Positions 30,008 through 44,107 are shown, counted from the first letter of the stretch. The stretch: 64,000 nucleotides of DNA from Aldrovandia affinis (GCA_029706075.1 JAINUG010000175.1:186001-250000); one strand, 5' to 3'. Numbers and translations are program-made. The notes: generated from the sequence alone by a model not told the origin.

Positions 30008-30755
30008 TTCTGTCTAATCGAATGTTTAAATCGACATTCACTTACTCGGGCTGTTTAAATAGTTCATGAACGCGCACGTAAGCGATTGCCCAAACCTGGC
30101 TTGATTAGTTTGACCTCTTGAGCCGCAATCTAGTTTCGTGAAACGGAATTGATGTACAGTTCGTTAGCCCCCTAACTCAAATCTGATTTATTTGAGTAAA
30201 CCCGTATTTTCTTAGCCAGCTTCGTGAAACACCCCACTGGAGAGTTTTTTTTTAATTACGTACTTGATGCTTAAAATGTAAAATGATGGACTCATGCGCG
30301 TAAACAACAGACCCGTTTCCTGGGCCCTGTGCGAGCCCGTTAGCCCGTGCATTAATCTGGCTATGATCCAGGTTACTTATTTATTTATTCAAAAGAGGAA
30401 AATTAACTTAATTTAAACTCCCAGGATTAACTCAATGCAAAGTATTGTTCTTTGTCAGAACAATAGGCTAATATTTTTCCAGTCAGTGAGCACTACAAGT
30501 AGACAAAACAAATATCTTATCTGCGTTTGCTTGCGCCAGTTTCCCTGCAAGCGATTCCTGAGACAGTACTCCGCTATACTTTCTTAAAGCATTGTACGTG
30601 GGTACCTTGTGTACGACGCAAAAGTAAAAAGACGGGCGAATCTGTAGTAGATGAACAACAATGTGGCGTACCTTTATTTTGGCTTGTATTTCTTAAAGAG
30701 GTGAAACAGCGACATCAAGCGAAAACCTAACGAAATAATACCAGTATCGCGGTTA
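30008..30755. other. intergenic, upstream of parp12
   Basis: 30130-30240 has two TTCGTGAAAC motifs that may belong to the right end of the Harbinger element. The rest is unique-looking, with an open frame at 30527-30730 that resembles nothing. It forms the distal parp12 promoter region. Confidence 0.5.
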
Positions 30756-30767
30756 AGTTTCGGTTTC
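30756..30767 (+). promoter_or_regulatory. ISRE upstream of parp12
   Basis: AGTTTCGGTTTC is an exact match to the core interferon-stimulated response element pattern AGTTTCNNTTTC, followed by ATTTC. It lies 98 bp before the parp12 ATG. ISGF3/IRF factors bind such sites. PARP12 is an interferon-stimulated gene in vertebrates, so position and sequence agree. Confidence 0.8.
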
Positions 30768-30864
30768 ATTTCTTCAGTCTTCGGGAAAACCAAGTGAAGC
30801 GAAGCGAAGCCGAGTGAAGTGCAGAGTCGGAAGTGTAGCCTAGGGGTCAGAACATTTTATAAAA

Positions 30865-31178
30865 ATGTCTACTGCTGTCTCCAACTTTATCACCAGGGTC
30901 ATCTGTGAAAATCAAGGATGCATGGACTACAAACAACTTAACAAGACGATACGCCAAAGTCTGACCGTTCCCGAATCAATGCTCGTGGGTGTATTGAGTG
31001 ACACCGGCAAATTCGTCATTATTGAAGGAAAAGAAAAAGCGAGCAGTGGACTGAGCGCAGACAGCTTAGTTATCGCAAAGACTTCACTAAGAGTTTGCCA
31101 AGAACTCCCTGACACCTGTGACAACTGTGGCAATATACACCTGTGCAGATATTTTGTGTGCGGCAAGTGCAAGTACGG
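30865..31178 (+). CDS. parp12: parp12 exon 1
   Basis: ATG at 30865 begins MSTAVSNFITRVICENQGCM, the ZAP/PARP12-like N-terminal domain. The exon ends with the first CCCH finger started (CRYFVCGKCKYG). The donor is GTAGGT (31179), leaving two bases (GG). The start is the first ATG after the ISRE and has A-rich context. The in-frame TAG just after the exon confirms that splicing is needed. Confidence 0.92.
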
Positions 31179-34100
31179 GTAGGTGGAGGGATTCTAGCTT
31201 GCGTTTTTGAAAATTGACTATTTACCTTTTTGTGGAGTGATTCGCTCAAATATCACAATGCCCGTATCATATACTCGTCATTTTATAAATGTAGATTTAA
31301 AGCTTACATTGTAATTTCCTTTAAGATGTGCTATGCTTGTGTCGTCGATAACCCTGTTTACTTCTGGCTCGTAACGACACGGTCACAAACAGTTCGGAAG
31401 CCTAGGCTACTCAATTAAACCGAGTAGACTAATCACGTACTATGCATGTATTTCATTGGGCGAAAGATAACTCAGAAGATTATCGTCAACAAGATAGCCG
31501 GAAAACAAAATGCTGTGCTGCTGTAGGCTAAAAAGCAATACAAATATTTTAACGTAGTTTCTTTCCAGCTGCAGAATTCCGTCCATGTCTGGTATTGCCA
31601 GCTGGTCAAAATCTTTAACTTGGATAGTTCCAAACCAATTTCTCTTTTCCAATGTCTAAGTGGATAGTTTTTTGTATGAAAATAAACACACATTGTTTAG
31701 CATTCATACCCATCTGCATTAAACATAACCATAGCACGTTAGGTTTAAACATCTTAAGCTTTCAGCGGTGGAGGTTTCTATATGAAAGCACTGTTTCACC
31801 TAAAAACAAACAGACACAAAACATATTTATTTAAAATGTAACAATTATATTGTCATGACAGACATGAAATAAAATAACAATAAGAATGTGCATCTCAGAT
31901 CGTGTGCTGTCACTAGGCCAAATAGATTATCCAACTTGGAAATGCTGTCAACATGGGGGAAAAAAGACTGAAGATTGTAGGCTTAATTCTACATCGCCAT
32001 TCTTTTGTAATGTCTGTGTCTAACACATTTAGGGGCTTAGTAGGCCTAATGAGTTTCCACTAGAGATGGTAATTTTAAGAAATGTCCTTGATCGATCGTC
32101 GCATACATTAACAATTAATCGATTAATCTTTTTTTCTTAAAACGGCAAAATATAGCGTATGGCAGAGAATACAAAATACGCGTTTTTTCCGCAATCAAAG
32201 CTTTGTTCAAACTTTTGAGACATGGGCCTATTTTAATAGCACACACAATGAAAGCAATATTCCTTTTGAAATAAAAAGGGCTGGGGTTTTTTGGGGGCTA
32301 CCTACCTTTGCGTCCCAATTCGTCCCCTTACTGGTTTGTATTTAAGAATATAAGCATATCCACGTATTCAGGGGTGAGCCCTGTGCGTAGCCTGTTCACA
32401 TACCAGCCGCTGAGAACACCCGTTTCGACGGAACCGATGTCCCGGGGATGCGTAAGTTGGTACTGTCGTGCCAAAGAAGATTTCACCAAAAACTCAGTAA
32501 CTTACTTTTCCTAATATCCAAGTGTATAAGTGGATTGTATGTAAAGAAATACAAACTGTCTAGGTCGCTCTGGATAAGAGCGTCTGCTAAAACAAGTAAA
32601 GTTATGTGTGCTTAGCGAATTCAAGAGACCACGCTATTGTTAGCTGAGGTATTAGTCTATACAAAATATAACAAAAATGTGTTGTGGTTGTAAATTGTTT
32701 CTTTTGTGAAATATTGCTAGGTGTATTTGATAAAATCGAAAAGGTTTTAACTGTTGTTTCAAAGCAATATTATTACACTCACTAGAGTTCGTGCTATTGG
32801 ATAACTCCGCTGTGCTGTGATACATAATCGTTCATTTGATATGCCTGATCGATCAAATTCCTAACGATGATTGTCGATTAATCATTAACATTCCTAGTTT
32901 CCACATAGTGAATCCGACCACACACAGGACTTTTATTATGAAGGGGACACTTCAATAGGAACCAACAAGTGTTGGTTTCACTTATTTCACCATCTACGAA
33001 ATATGAAGAGGGAGGAGGGAAAAAATTACATTGGAGTTTATAATTATGCCCATTTTGGCATAAATAAAGCATAAAAGTTATACAGAATACTACTGTTGTA
33101 AGTTTTGACCGTACTGTTGCTATGTTGCTGTTGCTATGCAGTAAGGAGCTAACAGGCTAATTGCTTCAAAAAAAACAGTATTTCAGAAATATTTATCACA
33201 AATGTATAAAGCTTTTACAGCTTTTCTGTACCTATTATGGATTATGGATATCCAGATGTACAATTGGATTGAATGTAAAGAAATGTAAGCTAAGTTCCTC
33301 TGGATAAGGGTGTCTGCTAAATGCATTGTTGCATTGCAAATGATTGTTTTCTTTTTTTTTTAAACAATCAGTCAATAATAATAATAATCTACGGCATTGA
33401 TTAATAGATTTTTTTCCCCACAACCAAACAATTAATAATGAAATGTATGGCATTGATGATGCGTATGGTTCATAGGATCTCCTTTTTGTTATTTGTAGAA
33501 ACAAGTGCAAAAATTCCCATGACTTGGACTCCGCCTACAATAGACAGGTGCTGAGAAGCAAGAGCCTCCAAGATGTGCAGGCGTCAGCGCTGTTCCAGCT
33601 ACTGCTGCAGAATGACTCCTACCTGCTGCCAGAGGTGAGCAAATACCACACCTGCCACAGAAACAACTGTGTGGGCCTCACTGCTTTTCTCTTCTGTTTG
33701 TTTTTGTTGTTGGAAAAAAGCCCCTGAAACAACCTTTAGGTTCCCCCCCCCAAAAAAAAAAGTAACTATCTCTCAGCTGGAGCCAACCCATTTTCAAGGC
33801 AAAGTGAATGCTCTGTCGATTGTGCACAAAGTGTTGTGGAAGTCTTTGACCTTTGTCCTTCTTGTTAATGCGCTCAGATCTGCTCACACTACAACAAGGG
33901 CAACGGGGAGCACGGATCCTGCAGGTACAAGAGTGGCTGCAACAGCCTCCATGTCTGCCAGCACTTCCTGCAGGACGACTGCAAGTTCGGCGCCGCGTGC
34001 AAGCGGGCACACACCTTCGACTCCAATGCCATGAAGATCCTCAACGGCCGAGGCGTGAGCCCAGAGAACACGCGCATCCTGCACAAGATCTACAGGAGCA

Positions 34101-36205
34101 AGTTCACCATCGCCGGCCACACAGACGGACCAGCAGGTAAAGCACACTTAAACTGGAGCAGCAGTGTAGTGTAATGGTTAGGGAACTGGGCTTGTAATTC
34201 AGAGGTTGCAGGTTCAGTTTGCCGGTGGGGCACTGCTATTGTACCCCTGAGCAAGGTGCTTAATCTGAATTGCTTTAGTTACAATCCATTTATATTGCTT
34301 TTCCTAATATCCAACTGTATAAGTGGATTGTATGTAAAGAAATGCAAACTGTCTAGGTCGCTCTGGATAAGGGAGCGTCTGCTAAATGCCTAAAATATAA
34401 AATGCAAATGGGACCTCTGGCTGACTCACAGCCATGACAGTGGTCCATATGGGTTATCACAGGTGCTCTTACCAGAACATGACAGGAACAGCTTTCATGA
34501 CAGAAATGTAGTTGCTTCAGTAAATATCCTGCTGTATGAATGTATTGTATATAAAGAAATGTAAACTGTAAGTTGCTCTGGTTAAGAGTGTCTGCTAAAT
34601 GGATGGCCACAGTGCAGCAGATGCGTGGAAATTGAGAAAAGACGCTAGCCCACTTTCTAAAAGCAAAAGGTAACAATTAAATTCCTACCAAATTCTAATA
34701 GCAGCAACAGTTTTTTGTTCTTAATTTACCAAAAAAAAAAAAAAAAATGTGATTCCAATCTGGCGTACTACAAACAAGCACAAAGTCTGGACAAACTTGA
34801 GTCCTTCATCGACTCTTATCAAAAAATGTCTGAGGATAAGACCGTTCCGAAAGCAATACGGAGGCCTGAACTACCACTGACATCTGAGGCTGAAACATAT
34901 TCAACGGCGATTCCTACCAAAATACTAGGCCTACCGGAATCGGGAAAGCTGACCCCAAAGCGGTATTGGGGATCATCCACCGAAACAGATGGTCAGCCCA
35001 CGGTTGAAATAGAGTTGGGGGTTTTGGAAATCAATCAATGAAAGATTGATTCCAAACTGGATATGCTTGATACTGTTGGCTGAAGTTGAGAGTTTAAAAA
35101 CAAGTTTGGAATTTAACCACCAACGCATGGAGGATCTGATTATCAAAAACAAGGTAATGAATGGCAAAATAGATAATCTGCAAACTAAGGTAGATATGAT
35201 GTGAAAATAAATACCTGAAAGAATCCTTGTTGGACATTCAGATGTGATCCATGCGAGAACCTAATCTTCAAAGGCATTCCAGAGAAAAAAGATGAAAATC
35301 CAGAAGCAGTTATCTGCAATTTAATACAAAAAGAGAGAGATGACATCCGAACAAGTGAATAAAATCTCCGTTGCCAGAGTACATCGGATGGGCAGGAAAA
35401 ATTAACAGAACAACTACCCTCGTGTCATAGTGGCAAAGTTCGATTTATTTAAACAAAAGGAGGAGATAAAACGGAAGAGTAGGGTCCAAGTTCTACGTGT
35501 CTGATCAGTTCCCCAAGGAAATACTGGATAGGTGCAAGAAGCTGTACCCCATCCTCAACAAGAACTGGAAACTGGACAGACGAGTGACCCTGGTGGTAGA
35601 CCGGCTGTACATTGAGGGACAGCTATACAGAAATCAAGAGGTAACACCATGGCTTTATTGATGGACATAAACTATAACATGTTGCCCCCACGTAAGGCTG
35701 AAGTTTTCACCAAAAAAAAGGCACTGAATTGGACTACGGTATGGATTTATTTTTCATTATTATTATTTTTTGGACCATCCACTCTGGGAGCGGAGGTAAG
35801 AATGTTCTCCCTTCAAGAGGCCTTTTTAAAATGTTTTCCTCTCCTCCTCCCTTTCCTCTTCCCTGTGACCGAACCCTTTTGAACAATATAAGTTAATTTG
35901 CTAGGCCATTATGCCTATTTCTGTCCTTTTCCCCCTCATCCACCTTTGAGTAATTATACGGGACTGGATAGAGACTGATGACGGACAAAGTTCAGACCGT
36001 CTGATGGGTATAATAGGTCGCTTTTTGTTAACGAGTCTTGCGTGCTCCCAATCCCCTTCTGAACGATACGTTTTACTATTAGTTTATTGGTCATAAATTA
36101 TCTATCAATGTACATGTACAGTGTCAACGAATAATATTTGTAAACATTATGCTGTACAGGGAATAGGATGTATAAAAATAATGAAATGGTGGAGTGTGGG
36201 TGTGG

Positions 36206-36239
<34 letters not shown>

Positions 36240-39200
36240 TAGTTAGGGGGAGAGAGAGTGAAATGGCATAGTTAGATGGAGGGGTATGTGGGGGTGTGTG
36301 TGTGTGTGTGTGGGGGGGTTATTGGTCATAAATGATCTACCAATGTACATGTATAGTGTAAATATTTGTAAACATGATGTACAGGGGATAGAATGCAAAA
36401 ATAAGGAAATTGTGGAGATGTGTTGTGTTTTCTCTTCTTCAGTTAAGAATAGTGATAAGGATGGTAAAGTAATTAGCTTTGTTAGTCAATTGAATATTAC
36501 GGTCTGAGATATTTGCTAAATGTTTTTGTTACATGACCACCAGACCGATTGTAAATTGTAAATTGTAATTTGGGTTTTCAAGAAAAAGGCTGCCGGCCAC
36601 GCATTATGCTGCAACCCTGCAATGCAGCGAAAGTTTTGGGGTACGAAGCTCATTGCAGTTTATAGTAGGGGAGGGATGAAATGCCCCAGAGTGCACATCA
36701 GGTGTACTATACTATATGTTATATGTGTAAGTGTTAGTCTATGTTTAAGTGCTATGTGTTCAATGTTTTCTCGTGTCTTGGTGTGTAAGTCAGTTCGTCC
36801 TGTCTGCGTCTTAACGTCTATCCCAGTCAGTCATATACTTTTTGTGAATTACTCAGTACCTATTCCAGTTTGTCTCAACTTGTCTGTATTGTACATGTTT
36901 TCCCCATTTCAGATAAGGAAGGGGTCTATACAGCTGATCATAAATCATTTCCAAGACCCATATTCGCTTAAAATATCTGAAAAGGAATATACCAAAGTAA
37001 AAAGGTTGGGTAATATGCCCCTGTCTATCCATACCCTTAATGAATATGGCTGAAACCCCAGAAATACAAAGTGTCCCTAACACATTTAAAGTAACAACAT
37101 GGAATGTGAATGGCCTCCACGAGGGTACAAAAAAACAAAGTTTTAAACCATTTGGAAAAGATATCCTCCGATATTTTATTTAGCAAGAAACTCACTTTAA
37201 ATGTGGCGAAATTCAATACCTTAAAAGAAATTGGGTAGGAGAAGCTTTAGATGCCACATACAGCTCTAATAGAGGCGTTGGGATACTGATAAATAAAAAT
37301 ATACCATTTACTTTAAATTCTCAACATTCAGACCCAGAGGGGAGATATTTAGTTGTAAATTGTTTATGGTATTACATACACCCTTATTAACATATACACT
37401 GATCAGCCACAACATTAAAACCACCTGCCTAATATTGTGTAGGTCCCCCTCGTGCCACCAAAAGAGCTCTGACCCGTCGAGGCATGGACTCCACAAGACC
37501 TCTGAAGGCGTCCTGTGGTATCTGGCACCAAGACATTAGCAGCAGATCCTAAATTGTGAGGTGATGCCTCCATGGATCGGACTTGTTGGTCCAGCACATC
37601 CCACAGATGCTCGGTCGGATTGAGATGCTCTGGGGAATTTGGAGGCCAAGTCAACACCTTGACTCAGCAATCCCAATAACAATACCACAAGCCTTTTTTT
37701 AAAGAGTGTATTCATTGATTACATAATTTATGTGGACCAATATAACGCCTAGGATTAAAAGGGAACTCCTTCACTTCCCTAGAAGTGAGGGGGGCTGAAT
37801 TGACCAAACCTAGAATTATATCATATATCTGCCCAAAGCTATCATTTATACCATATAATGAAAAAACCTAAAGAAGAACTGTGGATTCACATAGAAAATC
37901 AGATGACCCAACCACAAAACTTATAATTGCTTATTTTCAAAACATAAATTAAAGAATAAAACCTGTTTAACAAACAGCACGCTACAAGCTTGGGTTAAGA
38001 TGACAAAGGTGGTGCAACAACAATTCCAAAAACTACTAAATTATGGAATAATCATTGGTTAACTATTCAACATAAACCAATAGCATGGGAAAAATGGAGG
38101 ATGAATAAAATAAACTACATAGCAGATATATTAAAAGAAAATAAGTTAATGACCTTCCCAAGAAATTTTTAGAGGCTTACTATTTAACTGACTATTGCTG
38201 AAACATGAATTCATATATTGAAATATCTACAACTTAAAAGTTGGATACTTAAAGATTACGATTTGGAATGTTCAAGCAGCAGCAGTGAAATAGAACAAGT
38301 GTCTAATTAACCTAATTTTAAAAATCCCATTTGATTTTGACTGATGGAAGAAAACTCACAGGGAAAACATATAAAATATTGGTCAAATCAAAAACCAGCA
38401 ACAATATACTGACTAAAATATACCGTAAATGGAATCAAGACTTAAAAGTTAAGGATACGGATGAAAAATTGAAAAACTGTTTAAATATCACTAATGAGAT
38501 TACAATAAATGAAAATGTAAGATTAATCCAATATAAATTAATAATGAGAATGTATTACACACGAGATCATATTAAAAAATTTGATTCAAAGGTATCAGAT
38601 ATCTGTGTGAAGTGTAATAAAAAGAGCGATTCACTTATACACTCCTTTTGGGAATGCAAAGTAGTCCCAACAACTTTGGAGGCAGGTTGATAAATGGCTA
38701 TCTGAAACACTTAACGTTTCCATTACTTTTACAACTAACATATGTATATTCCAAAATACAGAGAACTTAAGATATCCAAATGGCTGGGTCATGCTATTGT
38801 CCTCGTTGATTATAAAGAAACAAACTTAAAAAATGGAAAGACCCAACATCGCCAACGATGGAACAGTGGAGGATCTCAATGACATTTTACTTAAATATGG
38901 AAAAATTGCTAGCAGAGGACAAAAATAAATGTAATCAATTTGATAGTGTGTGGAATAAAAGAATCAACAAACTATAGTGTATACGGACAGATGCAGGCGT
39001 GCTGGGTGTGGGAGTGACTTACGAGTGTTATCTGACTTGGAGTTTGAGTGTATTTGACTATCTTTAAATGTTCCATGTTTGTCTTTTTTTTTTAATTTAA
39101 CTTTTAACATTATAATTTTTTTAAATGTACTTTGGTGATGTGCGCAGTTGACAAGTATGATGGAATATATTGTATGTTTTTTGTCAAATGTGAAAAGAAA

Positions 39201-42200
39201 AACCTATTAAAAAAATATTTATATAATATTTTTTTTTTTTTTTAAGTGTCTGCTAAATGCCTGTAGTGTAAGAACTGTAAAAATGCTGATGGTGCTGTGA
39301 GACAGGGCACACCACCCCAGACAGGCTCGGTGGCTGTCACGTTGGGTTTGGGACAGCCTGAGACAATGGTGCTCAATGGTGGCCAGACTGTTTGAGATTT
39401 AAGGGTTTAGGCTGGTGGAGCTGGTTTGGCTGAACGTGCCTTCGTTCTATCCCCTTGTCCCAGGACTCTGCATAGGGAAGAAGGAGCAGCAGTCTACTGG
39501 GGCTGCTGCAGCACCCCCTGCTGCGCCGGTGGTGAAAGAGCGGAGGCGCGAGCCGTCCAGCAGCTCCATCAGCGAGGCCGACAGCAACGAGATCTGCCTG
39601 TTCTTCATTCTCAGGCACTGCAGCTTCAAAGGTTCTGCTTTCTCCTTTTTCTTCCTCTTCTTTTCATCTCCTCCTCCTTTCCTCGTCCTCCTCTGTGTTC
39701 TGCTTCCCTCCTCTTCCGTCCTCATAGTTTGTCTTTGTTACGTCCCAGGAAGTTTGTTCTTTTTTTTCTTGATTGTTATGATTATTAATATTATTGAGGT
39801 TTGCGCATGTGTGGTGTGTGTGTGTGTGGTGTGTGAGAGTGTGTGAGAGTGTGTGAGTGTGTGTGAGAGTGTGTGAGAGTGTGTGGGAGTGTGTGGGAAT
39901 CGGTAGTGATCTCACGATTCGATCCGATTTCGATTCTTGGGGTCACGATTCGATTTCAAAATGATTGTCGGATTTCAAAACGATTTTGATTATTGGTGAT
40001 TATCAATGTGATTTTCAATTACTTTTCCACCATTTGAGTACAGTAACCCATTAAATACGCCCTAAGCGCAAAATTATTGCACCATGATTAAAAAACACTG
40101 AGTCAGCTGAATGTACTTTAACTTCTCTTTTATTGTGTAAAGCCTTCATCGCAACTTCAAATGAGTATTGAATATTGTGTAATGCCTTCATGGCAACTTA
40201 ATTAAATAAAGGTTTAATTTCTTTAGAACTTAATAATTCAGAACACATCATGACTAAGGTGTATTGAACATTCACTGGTATGGTGGAATGTCCAGATTCT
40301 TATGGAGGAAGGCCAGCTGGTCCACATGTTGCGGAGTGAGTGTGCTCCGCTGCGCCGTCACAATGTCCCCTGCAGGGGAGAACACTCTTTCCGCAGATAC
40401 ACTCGTACCTGGGATACATAAGTAACGTTTGGCCAACTTGGCTAGGAGAGGATACGCAAGCTCATTGGTGTTCCACCAGCTGAGGGGGTCATCTGAGAGA
40501 GGAAGTGAAGAGGCATGTCTAGCTTGCATCATAATAAGCTAGCTAACCTGGCTATCCAAACCAGAGCGCAGAGATATCGATATTTCTAGGCTACAGCACG
40601 TTAGCTATCAATAACTAAGGTTAACGAGCGTATGAAGAAATGACACTATTATTGATAGCTAGCTAGCAAGCCTAATAGCTACCAATATTAAAGCACACAA
40701 TTGAATAGCCTATGATAGCTAGCTAAGTTAGCTAGTTGTTGAGACACCGGCAGCATTGTAAGATGCCTGTTCTAAAGCTACAACTAAAAAACTATCTTTA
40801 ACGTTATCACTATTATAACTGGGGGGAAAATAATAGCAGATAATTTGGTATTTGGCTTGTAAGCAACAATGATAATGCTATTACTAATTATTACTACAGT
40901 TAAAACAAATATTAAGGCAAAGGTTTTCGATGTACAAAAAACATTTAAAAGCCTTAATATCTTTATATCAGGGTCTATCTGTTCCAGGGCATGACTCGCG
41001 GTGATGCTGCGATGAAAGAAGCTAGTGATGCGCCTGACTCAAGTCAAAATGCTTTATTGACATGACTGGTAACACAATAACGTTAGAGAGGGCGAAGTCC
41101 GCCCTCTGCTGGATCGCCGGCAAACATACAACATTTTGACGACAAAATGTCTGTAACGTTAGTGCAAAAAACGGACTGATCGATAATCGTAGAGAATAGA
41201 ATCGCGATTCTTCTATGAATCGATTTTTCCCACCACCTCTAGTGTGTGTGGTGTGTGGTGTGTGCTATCTCCGTCTCTCCCTCTCTCTGATCAGCAGCAG
41301 GTGGAATCGCTGGATGGGACTCATGATTGTATCGCCGTAGGGATTGCGTCGTAGTGGGGATTGGTGGAGAGGGGCAGGACGACTGTAAAGAAGTATTTTT
41401 ATTTGCCTTTTCCTGTGTGCCACTGGATAGATAGGACTGGGTAGTTGTTGGTTGTTTATACCCGAGTTTGTTATTCCTGTGAATAGAGCGGTTGTTTATG
41501 TAAATTACGAGTTTGTTGTAAATTCTGGTGTGAACTGTTAACCAGTATTTATGGAAATAGCCTAACGAGTTGAATAGCCCGCCAGGAAGCTGTAGTGGGT
41601 GGGTGCCCTTTTATTCTTTAACTGCTTTTTCTCCTGACTTTGTTGAGTTAGGGAAGGTAGCTTATAATTGTTTGTTCTCTTTTGGTAGTTTAGTTTTATT
41701 TGATCTTGGTGTATTAACCAGTGTGTTTTGTTTGTTATTTTGGGCCAGGCTCACCCCTGAAGCCCTTTGCTCCCCTTTAAAAGTCAAATGTATATTGTGT
41801 GTGCTGGTAAACATTGTCTGCATTTGGTCTTGTGGGCTGGGAGGGGTCCATATACTTTATTTTATGTTGCATACCCTTACCCATAGATTGGGTGCGTAAC
41901 AGCCTTCTTCTTCCCTCCTCTTCCCCTTTTGTGTCTTTTGTGACTTCCCTTGTCCTTCCTCTTTTCTTCTCTTGTGAAAGCGTAAACTTGCGGACAGTGT
42001 CTCAGCCCTCAGCCCTTGCCTCACCTGCCTTGTGTGTTTTTCTTGTTTATCCTCCAGAAAAGTGCATTCGGGTTCACTACCACCTGCCTTACAGGTGGCA
42101 GAAAAGCGACGGAACCGCCTGGAAGGATCTTCCCGATATGGAGGATGTTGAACAGGCTTACTGCAACCCTGCAAACAACAAAAGGTTCTCACTGAATAAT

Positions 42201-44107
42201 TCACAAGGTGCTATCGATCCAGTGAAAGACAATGTAATACCAGTTAGTGTATTAATAGGACAGTGTAGCATTTGGTGGTGGGTGTGGGGTCCGTATTAGT
42301 GACTGTCTCACTTTCTCTCCCACTAATAATCATGGCATGTTTGCAGCAAAGGGATTTCTCACGTGGACTTCCTCACCATGTCGTCCGGAGCCTCCAAAGT
42401 CCGCCGCCTCTCCACGGCCTCCTCCGTCTCCAAGCCGCCCCACTTCATCCTTGCCACTGATTGGCTGTGGTACTGGAAGAGTCACCAGAGGGAGTGGTCT
42501 GAGTTTGGCTCCGAGGTCAGTTAAAACCAGAAGAACCGGGAGAACCAGGGGTCATGACACAAAAAATGGGTGGAGATACAATTAGCTGTCGATCGCAGAT
42601 TTTTTTAAACTAATCAAAAGGGTTTGCTCTTCACAACAAAACACAATGTTTGGTTGAAATCAGTGGGTTACTGTGTTATCATAGCATATGATAGCTCCAC
42701 CCATTTTTGGTGTCATGATGCCTCATTCTCCCATCGCTGATATACAGGTGTACACTTCCTCACTGCTGTGACTGCATGTTCGTTATTTCCAGGAAGTTGT
42801 TACCTGTCTGTTATATTTTTCATGAATAAGGAACTGCCAACACCCACCACATTTGCATTGCTTTGAAGTGCCTGAACTTGATTTAGCCAGGAGGATTTAG
42901 AAGGACTGGAGAGATACAAACAGAAACCTTTGTCAACTTTCTTCAGGCTGTAGAAAAGGCCTCTATTACATCAAAGACCCTAGAGAACATCTATCTGGCT
43001 GATACTGACAGTGAAATCACCTACAGCGCTGGCCAACAGCATTACGTTGTCAACTTCAAAGGTATGGACCCCTGTGTTGAAGTTGTGGCTTTGAACAAGT
43101 CAGCTCTGAACAAAGATGACTTTAAGACCAGGGTCAGTTTTAGCCTCCGGCCTGGACCATTTCAGACCTCACCTATAGTTTTGTGTCCATTGCAGACATG
43201 TTTCAGCAGAACATCAAATATAAAACAAAAAGAGAAGTTCGAAGACGACCACGCTTTGTTTCAGGTCAGGAAGTGGAGGAAAAGCTGAAGAGGTAAATTA
43301 TTTTCCTGTGATGATGAATATTATCATCATCATCATCACTATCTTTTGTACACTAGCAATTAACACTAGCTTTTGTACTCTAGCTATATTTTACTGTGTA
43401 CTCTGACTATCTGGATGTAAGGAATGCTAAATGAGGACGTGTGAGTTTTCTTACTTATTTTTTTACAGAAGCTAATGTCATCATCAGTCATTTTAATCCC
43501 ATGTGAATCACCCATACCTTTGATTTCTGTACTGTGGTTGTATGATATAGTAACTGATACACACTTTCTGTGTGTCCGTGTCAGTGGATCTGCAGACGCC
43601 TCGAGCACCTCCACTGTGTGTGTTCCTGATCACTGGGATCGAAGAACCCTGTCTGACTTTACATACGAGGTCACCACTCTGTCCACTCCACACAGAAATA
43701 CCCCCATCTGCTCCACGCTCTGCTGCGGTCACTCGTTTTTCAGATTTTTTGTGTGTTCACTGTGTTAGCCTATCTGTGCTTGCATTGTGTGTTCACTGTG
43801 TTAGCCTATCTGTGCTTGCATTGTGTGTTCACTGTGTTAGCCTATCTGTGCTTGCATTGTGTTTTCGCTGTGTTAGCCTATCTGTGCTTGCATTGTGTTT
43901 TCACTGTGTTAGCCTGTCTGTGCTTGCATTGTGTGTTCACTGTGTTAGCCTATCTGTGCTTGCATTGTGTTTTCGCTGTGTTAGCCTATCTGTGCTTGCA
44001 TTGTGTGTTAGCTGTGTTGGCCTATCTTGTATTACCAGTATGCTCAAACACATGCTCCCACACCACCCACACACACACACATGCTCACACATGCCCACAC
44101 TCGCACA

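Noticed and set aside
30527..30730. 67-codon frame upstream of parp12
   Set aside because: Resembles nothing, overlaps the promoter region and is not joined by a sensible donor to exon 1.
34160..34225. tRNA gene in parp12 intron 3
   Set aside because: Degenerate B box and SINE body; same family as two other copies in the window.
41290..41900. Solo LTR of a Gypsy-type element
   Set aside because: The ending GCGTAACA is suggestive, but no TG start or 5-bp duplication could be matched, so it is kept only as a low-confidence note.
42899..42946. Alternative, earlier acceptor for parp12 exon 7
   Set aside because: The AG at 42899-42900 has a poor pyrimidine tract and gives the wrong phase after exon 6; the acceptor at 42946 restores the WWE sequence.
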